Notes: a model not told the origin generated them from the letters alone. A stretch of 64,000 nt of DNA from Acholoe squamosa (GCA_949317995.1 OX439050.1:55615777-55679776); one strand, 5' to 3'. Positions 11,269 to 23,060 are shown, counted from the stretch's first letter. Numbers and translations are program-made.

Positions 11269-14249
11269 CATACATATGTGGACCACTATCACTTTATTTT
11301 TCAAGAAATTTGATACAGAAATAGAAATGTATATCTTAACATATATATATATGGTGAACATATACCTACTATAAAGTAGATATATCTATGTGTCCTTACA
11401 TGAAGTTAATACAAATCTTTTCAGCGACTGTTCTCGTATGTTGTGATCTATTCAAATTTTTCAGGGGATGACGAGAGCTCTTCACACCCCCCACCAGGCT
11501 CCCAGGACGAAAGAGAACTGTACGAGGAAGATCCAGATGAGGTACCCGAGGACGATTACCACAAAACCCTACCAGAGCAGGATATACCTGAGGATGACAA
11601 CGATCCTGTGACAGTCGAAGACATACAGGAAAAGGTTCCTCTTGAACCCCGCATATCACGGACTGACATGTTAGACATCTGCAAAGGATTTAACAACCTT
11701 ATTAATGATGCTGATCCACAAAAGAGGGCTGCTGCGTCACTTATTTTTGCCTCAGACCCTCAACGCACAGAAAAGATTTACATGCTAAGGAGGGCTTTGA
11801 AAACTTTGACTTCAGAGGAAAATGCTTCTGAAGCAACATCCGAGGTAGGAACAGCTCAACCTGCTGAATGCAGGACAAAAGCATATACCTCTCATATGCA
11901 AAGTAATTCTCAACCCCAAACCGGTTCAAGTCAGGGACATACGTCTAAACCCCAAGCTAGTCAGCCACATATGTCCCAACCCCAAGCCTCTGCCAGTCGG
12001 GTGCAGGCTACTTCTAGCAGAAGTCGGGTCAACGATATACCTAAAAAATCTTCCACAAATATATCGCCTTTTCGCAGAATGACCTCCCACATTCCCCAAA
12101 ATAAAAAAAGGACTGCAGATGACGAAGGTATACAAGAGCAAACCCATAAAAAGCCCCGACATGCCCCCTCCTTCTCCAAGTTGCTCGAGGAGGAAGAGGA
12201 ATGCTATGCAGAAATAATGGGGTCAGAAGAAATGGAGACTGAATCATATCAGCCTTCTAACAGTACACCTCTCAGTTCTCCTTCCGCTATGAACGTTGTT
12301 AACATCTCAGGTTTATCCCGTATCCAACGGGCTTCTGCCTCCAAGAAGAAAGAACTATTTGCTAAACCAAGGGAAGAGGATAAGATAATGAAAGAAATAG
12401 CTAAGTTCCAGAGCGATTATGTTAATGGTTTAAAAGACATCAGTCAGAGGATAAATGAGCATATGGACACCACGTCCACTAAAATCAAAGATACCCAGAC
12501 CAGCTACGCAGAGGGCATAAGGGAAATGGCTGAGAAAATGTCTTCCCACATGGCGAGAACTTGTGAACAAGCCGAGAAATGTAGGCGTCAGTGCCTGGAA
12601 GCCATTCAGGCAATGACCAACGACCTGCATGAGAAACTGGAGGAGACTAGAAATACTGCAGTAGCGTTCGAACGTCAGCACATAGCCCGCATTAAGGCTA
12701 CAAATGAGACAATGTCAAATAACCAGTCAGAATTTGTGGAAGGAATAAATCTGGTAGGTACTGCAATACATGCCACATTCAAAAGAATGCAGAAAGGACA
12801 AGACTGTTTGGCCACTGGATTGTTAGGTATGACTGAAAGTGCCACAAAGCTATCAAGTAGTCTATCGGTCATCCTGGAAAATCAAAAAAGTTTTTTAGAT
12901 GCACAGAAACAGTTACATTTGCAAAACTTGAAGTTAAATCAGGAGATTCAGGAAAACCGGAACCTTCAACTGTCAGCCCAAAAAGAGGCGGAGAAAGTTT
13001 GGAAAGAAATGACTAAGATGTCTGTGTTCTTTGCTGCTCAGTTAAACGCAAAATCAACTAAAGATATTTCAACATGTACCCCGACGGACAATCAGATAAT
13101 TTCACAAGAGGATGAACCTCCACATGGGGATCAAATACCCCAACCTGGCCTACCACCCGTCCCGGAGAAAAATCCAAAAGCTGACCTACCTCCATGTGCA
13201 GATGAGGGTGAGACAGCAGGAGACAAACCTGTTTCCCCCAATGTCCAGGAAGACAATATATCCGTTAAATCTGACAAGGAAGAATGTTTGCCTGATAAGA
13301 TGACAGTTAAATTAACTCACAACGACCCATCAGAAGGTTCAGCACGTGGTCCCTATTTTTTTTTGGACGCAAAGGACATAGCGGCCATGGAAGTGTCCGA
13401 CAGCCAAGGTAAAAATGTTGTGTTCCTAAATATATTTCAACTGAAATTAATTCCACCTGTATTCTTTTCTGTACCATTGATATGTCATTCATCTTTTGAA
13501 CTATAGAATTTCATTCCTTGTGTATCAAATTTGGTTCTCCATGGGTTTTCTGTTTCCATAATGTTTAGTTAATCTTTGTATTTACTTGAAATAAATAAGA
13601 ACTATGTGTATTAATATGTATTCCTCTTTAAAACAGAGGAGCTGAACACTGGTGAAGGGGAGATACACACAGACGTCCAAGCCATGCAGGGTGCAACGAT
13701 TGCCATTCCACCCGACACGGAGGTTGTACACGGTTCAGCTGTCTTTGTTCCATGTCAAAATGTACAGGGAGGTGAAGGCCCGTTAATCGTCCCTGCATCA
13801 GGTATAGGCCTAATATGTGCTTTATCTTTTCTAATGAACTTATTCTGATAAGTAACAAACCAGGATATATGATATTTATCAAACATGCTACATGTTTTAG
13901 CAGTTGTTCTTGAAGCCTGAAGTTTAAGACGCCCAAAGGTACCCCCCTTAATGCATGATGTTATATCCTTATAAAAAAATGACATGATAAAGAAACATGT
14001 GATTATATTTCCTGTGTGGCCGATTTATAGCGGTTACAGATGTTTTCACCTTCTCCTTTTTTCCAGCTATTGAAGCAATAGACCCAGGATTCTAATTCAT
14101 TGCCAGCCTACAATGTCATGTCAAATGAAGAAGTGGTATTTGTCCGGGAGGAGAACTTATGCGACGACAATCCTGAGCTGGTTTTAAGGAGGTCCCGTCA
14201 TGACAAGAAACCTATCAAAAAGGACTTATTTCATTTGTGTGATATATAA
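8585..14249 (+). CDS. Harbinger Myb/SANT-like DNA-binding partner protein, nine exons
   Basis: In this superfamily a Myb-like protein helps the transposase enter the nucleus and bind the ends. Exons that keep phase at every GT-AG junction: 8585-8608, 9226-9321, 9545-10214, 10400-10488, 10662-10776, 10994-11152, 11465-13408, 13637-13801, then 14067-14095 (1096 aa). Residues 1-40 precede an acidic stretch (about 41-70), an Arg/Gly/Ser-rich basic stretch (about 150-205), the Myb/SANT-like domain (about 219-293: [11 protein letters not shown], then helix 3 [19 protein letters not shown]), and a long tail with a predicted coiled coil at about 690-905. The last exon is uncertain: an acceptor ending at 14106 would keep a 45-codon, coding-like frame open to the stop at 14247-14249. 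The tail is far longer than usual for this partner. Confidence 0.85.
11211..11262. repeat. (TA)n microsatellite in intron 6 of the Myb-like gene
   Basis: About 26 TA units between exons 6 and 7. Tyr/Ile-rich ORFs over it on both strands are artefacts of the repeat. Confidence 0.95.
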
Positions 14250-15224
14250 GAAATTAAAAACGGTGCTGTAGTTCAAAGTTATATCATATTTTATTGTTAG
14301 GCTATTTTGAATGCCTTAGCTTCAAGTATGTTACCTTAGTTAGGAGAATGTAATATACAATTTGAAGATATCACGTTCGAAGTTTCCACCTAGACAACAT
14401 CATTTCATAGAATTGTACAGTAAAGGTAGAAAATGAAAGACAGAAATCTATAATAGAATCGTATACGTTCGAAGATAAAAAAAAGTTTAAAGCAAGGCAT
14501 ATTTAAGTTCATCACTTTAACTTTGGAGTCTTCCTTCAGGACTAAATGAAAACTTGTATTCGTTAAGCAGACATGATACATCTATATGCATGGTTGGAGT
14601 TATTTTCACTTTAAGGTAAATGGATGCCTCTTTTGAAAATTTCCTATGTACGCTCGTCATGTATACCGTTCAGCAAAGACAGACATTTTTTATGTTAAGT
14701 TGAGTGAAATGGTACATGAGCAAAGATACTGGAAAACAAAAGATAAACTGATTTTTGATGTCCCATATACATTATAGTACTCGTTGCATACTATTGAACA
14801 AAGACTTAAGTTCAGGATGAATACATGTATGTATCAAGATATATTGATGCCAAACAGGCATTTTTGTTTCAGCTTCATGACATGTTTTAAAAAAGTCTGT
14901 TTCTTGTTATGGAAGTTCTCAGAATTAATATAAAACATGGTGCATTCTAAGTAACAGATTATTCTCTATACATGCTAGGCAAAGAAAAACATTTCAGCAC
15001 AGGATGTGGAAATAAAAAAAAAAGAGGTTATTTTAAATTTTATTCATTAAATTTTGCATGTTAGCTTAATTCATTACATGACATGGTTATGTAACCCATG
15101 TTTGTTTTCTTCAAGTCATTAGAATAAAAGTTTGCCATCAGAATTTTTTTCTTGTCCTTCTAATTGTCTTAATATCACATAACAGAATTACACTATTTAG
15201 TCAAATTGATTTCATTTAACTTAT
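14250..15224. other. Spacer between the two convergent Harbinger genes
   Basis: AT-rich with no coding-like frame. Probably holds both 3' UTRs: an AATAAA-type word lies at about 15122 for the plus-strand transcript, and several TTTATT words could serve the minus-strand one. Poly(A) sites are not otherwise supported. Confidence 0.5.
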
Positions 15225-16741
15225 TCAGCGGGGATTGAAGTTATCTTGGATGAAACCCTTCCGCAGGTTCTCAAACTTAGCCGGGGGCTTACGGGAGACA
15301 TTGTCTGGCTGGGTGATGCGTGGGAATCTTTGCTTGAACGAGTCCTTTTCCATACTGTCCTTCAATAGGGGATTGCGTGCCACCTTGGCGCAGTTATGTA
15401 GTGCCACACAGGACTCGATGACTTTTCCTGCTGTGGTAGGAGGATGGGCCAGATATCCCCCGCTGCTGTCCAGACAACTGAAAACAAAGAGAGAGACAAA
15501 ATGGGAAAAATTAAAAATTGTACCAAGTGACTGCTTAAAGAGGATGATAGTTTTGACAGGAAAAAAGATATAAAGGATAAATGTAGGAAAATAAATAAAT
15601 AAATGACTTACCGCCAACGCTGCTTCAACTGGCCTATAGTCCTCTCTACCCGACTCCTAGTCTTTCGGTGCCTGAAGGGAAAATATTTGGTTATTGTATA
15701 TGGATTTCATATATATTTTTTCCTTAAGGATGTATTCCGAAAGGAGTTATGTTCAGCTAAGTTTGGCCAAAAAATATATAAATGACTTACCCGGAATCTC
15801 CCAAGAGGTAATATCCCCCGAACTGTTTTCTCTCTCCCAAGATTTTGATGTCAGACCCGTTGAGGCAGTAGATGTCGTTCTGAGACCCAGGATTACTGGC
15901 ATCTACGTGTGTGATGAGGTACTCAAAGTCGCAGACAATCTGGGAGGAGTAAAAAAGGGACAAAAATCTTAATATATATATATGTATAAACTGATAGACA
16001 TATCAAGAAAGAAATTCAATGAAAAAAAATGTACATAAGATATCCTGGTTCTTAGAAATATATTAGGAAAAGTAATTTACCATGGTATTTATGCTGTAGT
16101 ATCCTTTGTAACAAAAGAATTGATTTTCGTCTGCCACTACCCCTCGCGGACACTGTATAGGTACATGTGTCCCATCTATGAGTCCGAACAGCTTGGGCAT
16201 TCTGTGTTTCCGATAGAAGAGCATCGCCTTGCTGTTCTTTTCCTCCCGGGAGTGTGGCCAATGGACATACTCTTGTAGGTGTTCATGGAAATAGTCAGTC
16301 ACCTTCTCTACAGACCTACACACAGTGGATTTGGAGACGCCGTGAATGTCTCCTATGGAGTTGTAGCTGGCTCCAGTGGCGAAATACCTTAGGGCAATCA
16401 GGAACTGAAGAAAGCAAAGAAAAGAATATTGTTTTAACATGCCATAATAAAGTCAAAAGAGGTACAGTAAGGAAAAAATAGGAAAATAAAAGGATAAAAG
16501 AAGGATGGACTCCCACCTTAAGCCTATGTGGAACGGCATGCTTGCCCCTCAGGACCTTCTTTTTCTTCGTAGCGACATAGTTTTTGATGAGAATTCGGGC
16601 TACCTCTTTACTGAGACGGTAGCGCTGAAGAAATTTTTTCTCAGTGTAGAAGGACAAAGGATCCTTTCTCTCGTAATACTGCCTAGTAGTGTTCAGGATG
16701 TACCCAGGCATTTCTTTCCCTGGTGTAGTACGGCCAAACAT
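15225..16741 (-). CDS. Harbinger DDE transposase (HARBI1-like), five exons
   Basis: Catalyses cut-and-paste transposition as a DDE_Tnp_4-type nuclease. Exons in transcript order: 16741-16517, 16404-16081, 15939-15791, 15671-15612, 15477-15225. All junctions are GT-AG and in phase, giving 336 aa, near the family's usual length. An upstream in-frame stop fixes the ATG at 16741. A helix-turn-helix lies at about 86-110 (SYNSIGDIHGVSKSTVCRSV). Catalytic candidates are D152 in LIDGTHV, D196 in HVDASNPGS and E242 in SRVERTIGQLKQRW; YLLGDSG precedes the third. The roughly 25-30 residues normally between the GDSG and the VER helix are absent. In their place is the 119-base stretch 15672-15790, read here as an intron with good splice sites, in which one frame recalls the family motif LLTPF. 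The protein may therefore be intact but short, or defective. Confidence 0.9.
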
Positions 16742-16799
16742 AGGTCACATGACTTGGATTGAAAAGGAAGGTCACGACCTACTTAGGAGATATTCATGG

Positions 16800-17057
16800 G
16801 ATGCGGGCTTAAAAAAGGCCGCATGTTACTTATTTCCCCCGTATGTGACATATGGAGGGGTACCTGACCCCTCCACATTCTAACCTGAAAATACGGAAGA
16901 CATGTGGAAAACAGGTTGTCCGCATCTTGAGGTGAAACGCCCAATAAGCCGTATATGAATGCGGCCCTCCGTATGTGAAAAAAATGAATGCGGAAAATAG
17001 AACAGAAACGGTTTTTTTATATACGGCCCCCGCATGTCATATACGGCCCCCGTATGT
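16800..17057. promoter_or_regulatory. Right subterminal CCGTATG motif cluster of Harbinger
   Basis: About ten CCGTATG/CATACGG or CCGCATG variants in both orientations, some paired as short palindromes (CATACGGCCCCCGTATG-like). It mirrors the left cluster and also lies upstream of the transposase start, so it may serve as promoter as well. Confidence 0.6.
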
Positions 17058-17079
17058 TATGAGGTGAAACATCCTCCAG

Positions 17080-17995
17080 GTTCCCTGCACCACCAGCCCC
17101 CATGAATAGTAAGTAAAGTGCAATATGATATGCAGTGAACAGGATGTATCATGAACAACCTATTACCACAAAGTTAGATTCCACTCCCCATCCAAATGCA
17201 GAAAATACTGTATGGCACGTGCCCCAATATTCTACCTTCGATAGATCTAATTTTTTGAGAACTTTAGGGTGAGGTCCTTCCATGAATCTGTCATCAGTGC
17301 CTGTTATATACTACTAATTCTAGCTCCAATTCTAATAGAATTTAGTTCAGTGGTCAATGAGGCAGATAAGTGGGGGGATGTCAACAATTGGCAGATGGCA
17401 GTCACAAAGTCATATCTGTTTGCCTTAAAATACACTCTCTGCAATTGGTATATATCCAAAGAAAGATTAGTCAATGGAAAAAAGAAATAAGATGCACCAT
17501 CTATAGATGATCATCAGGTCTGCCGCCGCTTGTTTGGAAACTAAAGTAACTGCTTACTAAGACAGTATGACACAGCCAAAAATTAATATAGACAATTAAC
17601 TCACAGTTTTACAGATGTGCCCGTCTGTGGCTAGTCAGACTCATTTGCACATTATATTCCTGTTTTTGCGCTAGGTTTACATTTACTTCTCATGGTCTCA
17701 TTAGTGCATGACATGCTTTAGTCTTGGTTGTTGATGGTTGCCATAGTGATGAGAACCCACTTATGTGGCTTTTTGTGTGTGCAGGAGACCAGAGTCGTAG
17801 CACACAATAATGACTGTTTCCACAAACCATGTATTATATTTCACTTTGTATGTGAACAGAATTGATGCAGGTTTCTTAGTCGGTACATCAGGAAGTGGAA
17901 ACCACTCTCCATGTACTCACTTCATGTATAAAATCACTCCGAGATGGAATTATTGGAGGGTTCCAATTACCTTAGCCCTAGTTAAGGGCTGTTTT
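17080..17995. repeat. Triplication block c, unit 1 copy
   Basis: 17590-17800 resembles 56080-56320 and, more weakly, 29190-29330. The unit 1 copy lacks the 743-bp inverted-repeat element that interrupts the unit 3 copy at 56318, so it serves as that element's empty site near 17790. No gene is visible. Confidence 0.55.
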
Positions 17996-18158
17996 CCACC
18001 ACCCGACATGGTCCCACTATCGGCCGCTAGCTCCACCTCGGCTGACTGGGCTGCCATAGGATTCAATGGAGGGGCATGGTCCCTGTCGGCCGATGGTAGT
18101 ATTCACTATGAGTCTATTGGCCGATAGAGGGGCCATATCGGGTGGTGGAAAATGGGCC
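17996..18158. mobile_element. Short palindromic MITE-like element, 163 bp
   Basis: The outer 30 bases form an inverted repeat with a few mismatches; the shared core is TTTTCCACCACCCGA. The interior is GC-rich relative to the flanks and contains further TCGGCC palindromes. I find no convincing target duplication, so it could be an old foldback element. A 105-aa ORF over it is not called. Confidence 0.6.
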
Positions 18159-18469
18159 TACTTGAAAAATGATCTTCAGGGACCGAGAAGGGAGATGAAC
18201 TTGGTGTTATAAAAGAAATATAGTTGAGTATTTAAAATCACTATGTAAAGAGATGAGAATGCCTGATATCACAGGTGTCACAGGATTTCCAATGTACTTA
18301 CACATGGTCATTTGAATACTGATCTTCTATGAGAAAGATGAGGAATGTACTTTTTGTGATATAAGAAATATATAAGGTTTGTATTGTAAACATGTTTAGA
18401 AGCTTTTCTTATACACCCATATGGGGAAAGCAACTATACTTTAAAAAAGAAATATAATTCCTGGCATTT

Positions 18470-20220
18470 GAGAGAGGTAGTGCCCTTAGCTGAAGACATT
18501 GCCATCTAACTTTTCAAGTAGCACCTTTGGTAAGAAATCCTTCACAGACAAGGATGACTCTATCTATTGTAATGAGCTAACACCTTAGAACAACAATACA
18601 CATTAAAAGGGAACTAAATAAGAAAAAGACAGGTGGCTGTATTATTGAGTAGAACTGGAATAGCATAGTTATTGTAATATCTTTATAAAGTGGATTGCAT
18701 TAAACATAGAAGTTCTTTTTCTCCTGTCAGGTTGATCACATCCCACATCCAGTACTCCATTAACTCATATAAAGGTAAGTAACTTTGGCCCTACTAGGCC
18801 ACTTTATCCTGGCACTATGCATGTACCAACAGGCATTTCAAAACAAAAAAAAAACAGAAAAATATGCATATAAAATATATAAGACAGTAGCCCAGGTGGC
18901 TCAGACTCCTTCTATGACAATGGTTGTAACAGTATAGCTCTTACATTTTCCGACTTTAGAAAGCTACAATTGAAACTTTTAAAGCAATTGATTAGTTATG
19001 GCCTTATTATTCTTTCCCCTGAAATTGCTCTTAATAATTTTAACTTGGAACTCTCCATGCCTCGACCAATGTGAAATATTAGGGAGGCATTATCAGCTAT
19101 TATCATTTAGAGGCTACAGTATCTATCCTCTGTGAGCACATGTATAGCGTTTAAGCTTTTCACGGTAGGGCAGCATTGTTGCAGCATGACAAACAATAGG
19201 TATGATATATTAAACCTCTTTTTTGCCCATAAAGGGTTAATCAACACAGCCACCTTCTTTAAGATATAATAACATTGTTCAAACACATGCAGGCTCTGTG
19301 TTACATCTTATCACAAGTGAACCTTATCAGTCCCGGTAAACAGTCAGCGTGCAACAAGTGGTGGCCCCTTCTACAGGGGCTTGGAGTAGGACTGGTGTCT
19401 GAGCGTTGTCTTTCCTAGAACAAAGCTTGGAAGCCCAACACCACTCAGACATGTTGGCAAAGGTGGTGTTTGCAGGGAGCTAGACATGTTTTTATTGGTG
19501 TCTTAGCCTTTTGCCTCATGTAGCTCTGGTTATGGGTAGACCTGGAATGGGGGATTGGTCTCACATCACCCGGCCAATCTCTTTCAGGATGTGTTCAAAA
19601 GGGACCTGGCTGGTCAGCAACTATGAACATATATTGAATGTCATGCCACAGTGGTCTTACCATGTTTTGAATATATATACAGATATACTGTAAGGTGACT
19701 AATGGTATCCCTACCAATACCCCAGCAGCAATATGTTATATTTCATGCTGACCATAACCTACTACACTGTCACTCCCTGAGAGGCCCAAATCGACCTTCC
19801 CTGTCGGAGACAAGGCAAGCACTTTGACTCTGTACAAAGGCTGAGGATGCTTGAAAACATTAACGGTGTCCATTTTAGGAGTAGGGAAGGAAACTGTTTC
19901 TTCTGTTCCTGTGTGGTTGCTGGAGAGGCCTGAGTGCTTTCCTGTGTACCTGCAGATCTGAACACTTCTTCCTTGCCAATCTGATCCACATCAAGGGGTG
20001 GAGTGCACACTATTGGTGGAGCGCTGAAATTTAAGCTTTTAGCGATGTGTCCAAGGCAATTTTGATTTTGATGTGGAATTATAATCATAACAAAGCAGGC
20101 GGATTCAAGGTTGGAGTGCTGGAACTTGAGCTTTTAGTGACATTTAAAGCAAAATTTTGATTTTGAACTCTAAATAATAATGAAGCAGGCATATATAATA
20201 TTAAATAGTAGACATTTGGG
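18470..20220. repeat. Triplication blocks d and e, unit 1 copy
   Basis: Shares long diverged stretches with 44525-50220 and 57660-60345. One is a short exon-like segment, about 18730-18773, with a pyrimidine-rich acceptor and a GTAAGTAAC donor that are both kept in the unit 2 copy (about 46700-46738). Another, about 19230-19400, is repeated at 47280-47450 and 58608-58760. A 108-codon minus-strand frame (19762-20088) is present in two copies but shows no sign of selection. Confidence 0.6.
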
Positions 20221-20659
20221 TATCTGTAACCACACGTTATGCCCTGAATAACACTTCATTCAAATTATGTGAGAGTCCTGATAGCCATCACATTAATTGA
20301 AAACATTAATGATATTTCATGTAATCAGTCTTTATGATATAATGTTCTATGTTCAACTAAAGTGAGTTTGGGAAATAGATCCAAAATATCAGCTGTTTCA
20401 TCATGGGCATTATAATGTTGGCAGTTTTTGTAATGTTGAGAGTAAATGTGAATAGTGCCACCTAATGTGCACATGGCATTGGATGGTAGATAATGATTGA
20501 GTTTTACCTTGTCCCATTGGGCTTACTCCTCATTCAGACAAGATGGATGCACACTTCTCTGTGGTTTGATCACCAGTGCAAATGACTCTGACCAGCAGAT
20601 TCCCATGGGGAATGAGGCTTTAGCAGGTTGGTTGTAGGCCCTAATGTTTCTGGTTCTTT

Positions 20660-20815
20660 TGCTTAGTTACTTCAGATTTACAATCTGTGCTTTGATAATC
20701 CTGGCATCTTTGAGGCCTTTGATACACATGTGCAAAACCAAGCTGAGACTGCCAATGATGTTAGAGCAACACACATTCTAGATTCATTTGTACAACATAG
20801 GTTTAGATAACTGCA
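20660..20815 (+). pseudogene. Exon-like block, copy in unit 2
   Basis: In frame after TTAG this reads LLQIYNLCFDNPGIFEAF and continues to a TAA at about 20810 without interruption. It matches the shorter frame at 1108-1217. The acceptor-like TTTTGCTTAG is shared. The unit 3 counterpart was not found. The family is unrecognised, so this could be a terminal exon of a lost gene or a repeat-encoded frame. Confidence 0.3.
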
Positions 20816-22289
20816 AAAAAAGTAGTGTGTTGGTCATTGTCTGCTGCATGGTTGGTTGGATTTCTTACTTCCCTCCATCCCCATGGATGGAATCTAACAT
20901 GGAGCACATGTCAAAATAAACAACAGCAGGAAACCATCACATCCTGAGAGAGCTATTATAATGATTATGGTCCTATAATTGTGGTTTTTACTACTACAAG
21001 ACCTTTTAACACACCTATTATAATGATAACAAATTTAACGGCGGTAAGGAATGTGCTCATGAACACATAATGTCGCTGTATTTCCCCAAGTATGCATTGA
21101 AACACACTCTGGACAGTTCCCAATTTTTTCAATTGGTCTATATGTAGGAGTATATTAAGAACATGTGCTTAGTATGCTGATAGAACCATATGTGTAGTTC
21201 TAAAAGCTTTATCTGGTGCGTATGTTTTTGGCTTGATAGCAGCCTGGTCCTTTGGAGTCACTGCCTATGTCAGATGCAGCACAGAGCGGTGCCATGGAAA
21301 AACAAGTAGCATATTCTATCTACCTCAGGTTATGTTGGATGTAGTAAATTATTTTTATGTTGAAAACACTTGCACTGTTAGAATGTAGTTTGAACCTAGA
21401 TCTACCCCTTAATATATCACTTAACTTTGTGCAACATTACATATTGTATAGAAGAACAGTACATTAGAAAGTTTCGTAAAAGTACTTACTTTGATAGCTT
21501 AGATTTTGCTTTTCGGTTACATATAGATACTTCTGCCACAGTCAGCCAATTGAAGTTCTTGTAACCATTAAAGCCTCTGCTGGCCAAACTGGTAGATAGG
21601 AGACAGAACAGGTACAACATGCAGTGACATTTGGTAAAGATGTGAATTCATAATTCTATGAGGCCCAACTTGCAAAGGCCTTGAACATAGACTGGATGTC
21701 AATTCTGAAGTCAAAATTCAAATACTTCTAACTTCAAAGTGTTGAAATAAAAAAAAGAGCACCTTTTTCTATGGCAATTGGCATTAGAAGCTCTAGGATG
21801 CCAGTGCTTCCTTGATATGAAATGATTATGTTTCCATCCCACGAATGATGTGCGCTATGTTATCCTTACAAACTCTAGATTTGAGTCCTTTTCACTAAGG
21901 AATTTGTTTCCTGCAATATGCCTGTAAAAAGTCTTATAGCAGGTGACAACATATTATTCATCATTACTCATCATTGATTTCCAATATTAGGTTATTACCC
22001 TGAGCAGGGCCAAAGCAGCACTAGGGTGGTCAAAATTAGGCTAACATAACTGCCACGGAATTCTATCTCGTTCAAGCCATGCAATAGCTCTTTTTTACCA
22101 CAATAAGTTTTGCTGAATACAGCCAGCTTGGCTACATCCTTGAACAATCTTAACAAATAGCGGCTCCTTGAAAGAAGGTGTCCTACACGCCCCTTGTAAA
22201 GATATCCTGCATAAAGATTGTCATTTGAACTATGCTTTAGTGGCTGTAACCACTCTAAAGAAGGCCCTAGTCTACATGTATATATGTGT

Positions 22290-23060
22290 AGGGGCAGTAA
22301 TTCCCCGTACTTTATGGAGATACCGAGTGGTCCTGCCTCGCAAGGGGGATCTCTAGAGAGCTCGGTACCAGGTAATCTCTGCCCCCTAGTGTGTGTATCA
22401 TACCGATCCAGGTGTAGTTGGAAGGTAGAGAATGTCAGGCCAGGGGAAGTAGCTCAGGGGTAGAGCTTCTGCTTCAAAGTTGGAGGGTCCTGGGTTCGAG
22501 TCCCTGTTTCTCCATGACATTTTCCGCTGACCACTACATTGGTGGAGAAACCGAGCATCCTAATGCAATCACGGATTGAAGGTACGGGAACCCCATATCT
22601 GAGCGCAATCATGGATTGAGGACTCAGGAACTGGGCCGATATAATACAGATGGCGCTTCGACCAATCCGGTACTTGTACCGGTACACCCACTGGGAAGTC
22701 AGGAGTCCCCCAACACTGCTTGATAAAGCCTAAACTCCCAGGTAACTGGATTGAGGGGGAATGCGGGGTGCTGGTGGATGGTGGTTGAAGCTGATGAGGA
22801 GGAGTGTATGCGCAGTAATTCCCTGTACTTGGTGGAGATACCGAGTGGTCTTGCCGTGCGAGGGGGATCTCAAGAGAGCTCGATACCAGGTTATCACTGC
22901 CTAGTGTGTATCATACCGATCCAGGTGTAGTTGGAAGGTAGAGAATGTCAGGCCAAGGGAAGAAGCTCAGGGTTAGAGCTTCCACTTGGAAGTTGGAGGG
23001 TCCCAGGTTCAAGTCCCAGTTTCTCCATGACATTTTCCACTGACCACTACATATGTTTCA
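22290..23060 (+). repeat. Two tandem tRNA-headed SINE-like units
   Basis: About 250 bp (22290-22540) is repeated at 22803-23055 with roughly 90 percent identity. Each copy contains a tRNA-like sequence followed by TTTCTCCATGACATTTTCC. The intervening stretch carries its own short repeats (GCAATCATGGATTGA-type). The pair lies inside a larger insertion that splits the unit 2 copy of block a. Confidence 0.6.
22443..22513 (+). tRNA. tRNA-like cloverleaf inside a SINE-like unit, probable pseudogene
   Basis: The acceptor stem (GGGGAAG with TTTCTCC) pairs completely if G-U pairs are allowed. The D stem GCTC/GAGC is perfect, the T arm CTGGG-TTCGAGT-CCCTG has one mismatch, and the variable loop is five bases. 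The anticodon-stem has one mismatch and the loop would read CAA. A true Leu tRNA should have a long variable arm, and a diverged duplicate lies 500 bp away, so a SINE head or tRNA pseudogene is more likely than a working gene. Confidence 0.4.

Larger units (their letters stand above)
8208..17076. mobile_element. PIF/Harbinger DNA transposon, complete, two genes
   Basis: The ends are a 19-bp perfect inverted repeat, GAGGATGTTTCACCTCATA at 8208-8226 and its complement at 17058-17076, flanked by the direct 3-bp duplication CAG (8205-8207 and 17077-17079). A 3-bp duplication is typical of the superfamily. The two genes converge: the Myb/SANT-like partner on the plus strand and the DDE transposase on the minus strand. 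No premature stop occurs in either spliced model, so the insertion is young. Within roughly 250 bp of each end the sequence is packed with CCGTATG/CATACGG words. One reservation is a segment apparently missing from the transposase, described under that gene. Confidence 0.95.
1..20330. repeat. Unit 1 of an old tandem segmental triplication
   Basis: This is background sequence into which the young elements are inserted. By eye, blocks at about 10-170, 1085-1220, 1450-1665, 4650-4840, 5095-5560, 17600-17800, 18475-18620, 18632-18830, 18915-18990, 19230-19400 and 19605-20220 recur, diverged, in units 2 and 3. One internal block (about 1450-2345) is also repeated at 3409-4350 and in part at 6502-7556, so local tandem duplication has occurred as well. 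Frames in these blocks are mostly broken. I see no recognisable host gene. The order of blocks is shared with unit 2 except that the 17.6-kb block appears to the left of the 5.1-kb block there. Boundaries are approximate because they come from reading, not alignment. Confidence 0.6.

Noticed and set aside
11396-12681. Minus-strand ORFs opposite the large exon of the Myb-like gene
   Set aside because: Shadow frames of a well-supported exon.
19762-20088. 108-codon minus-strand ORF, also intact at 49874-50200
   Set aside because: About 38 base changes between the copies alter about 28 residues, so there is no sign of protein-level constraint; the frame is likely open by chance in a duplicated block.
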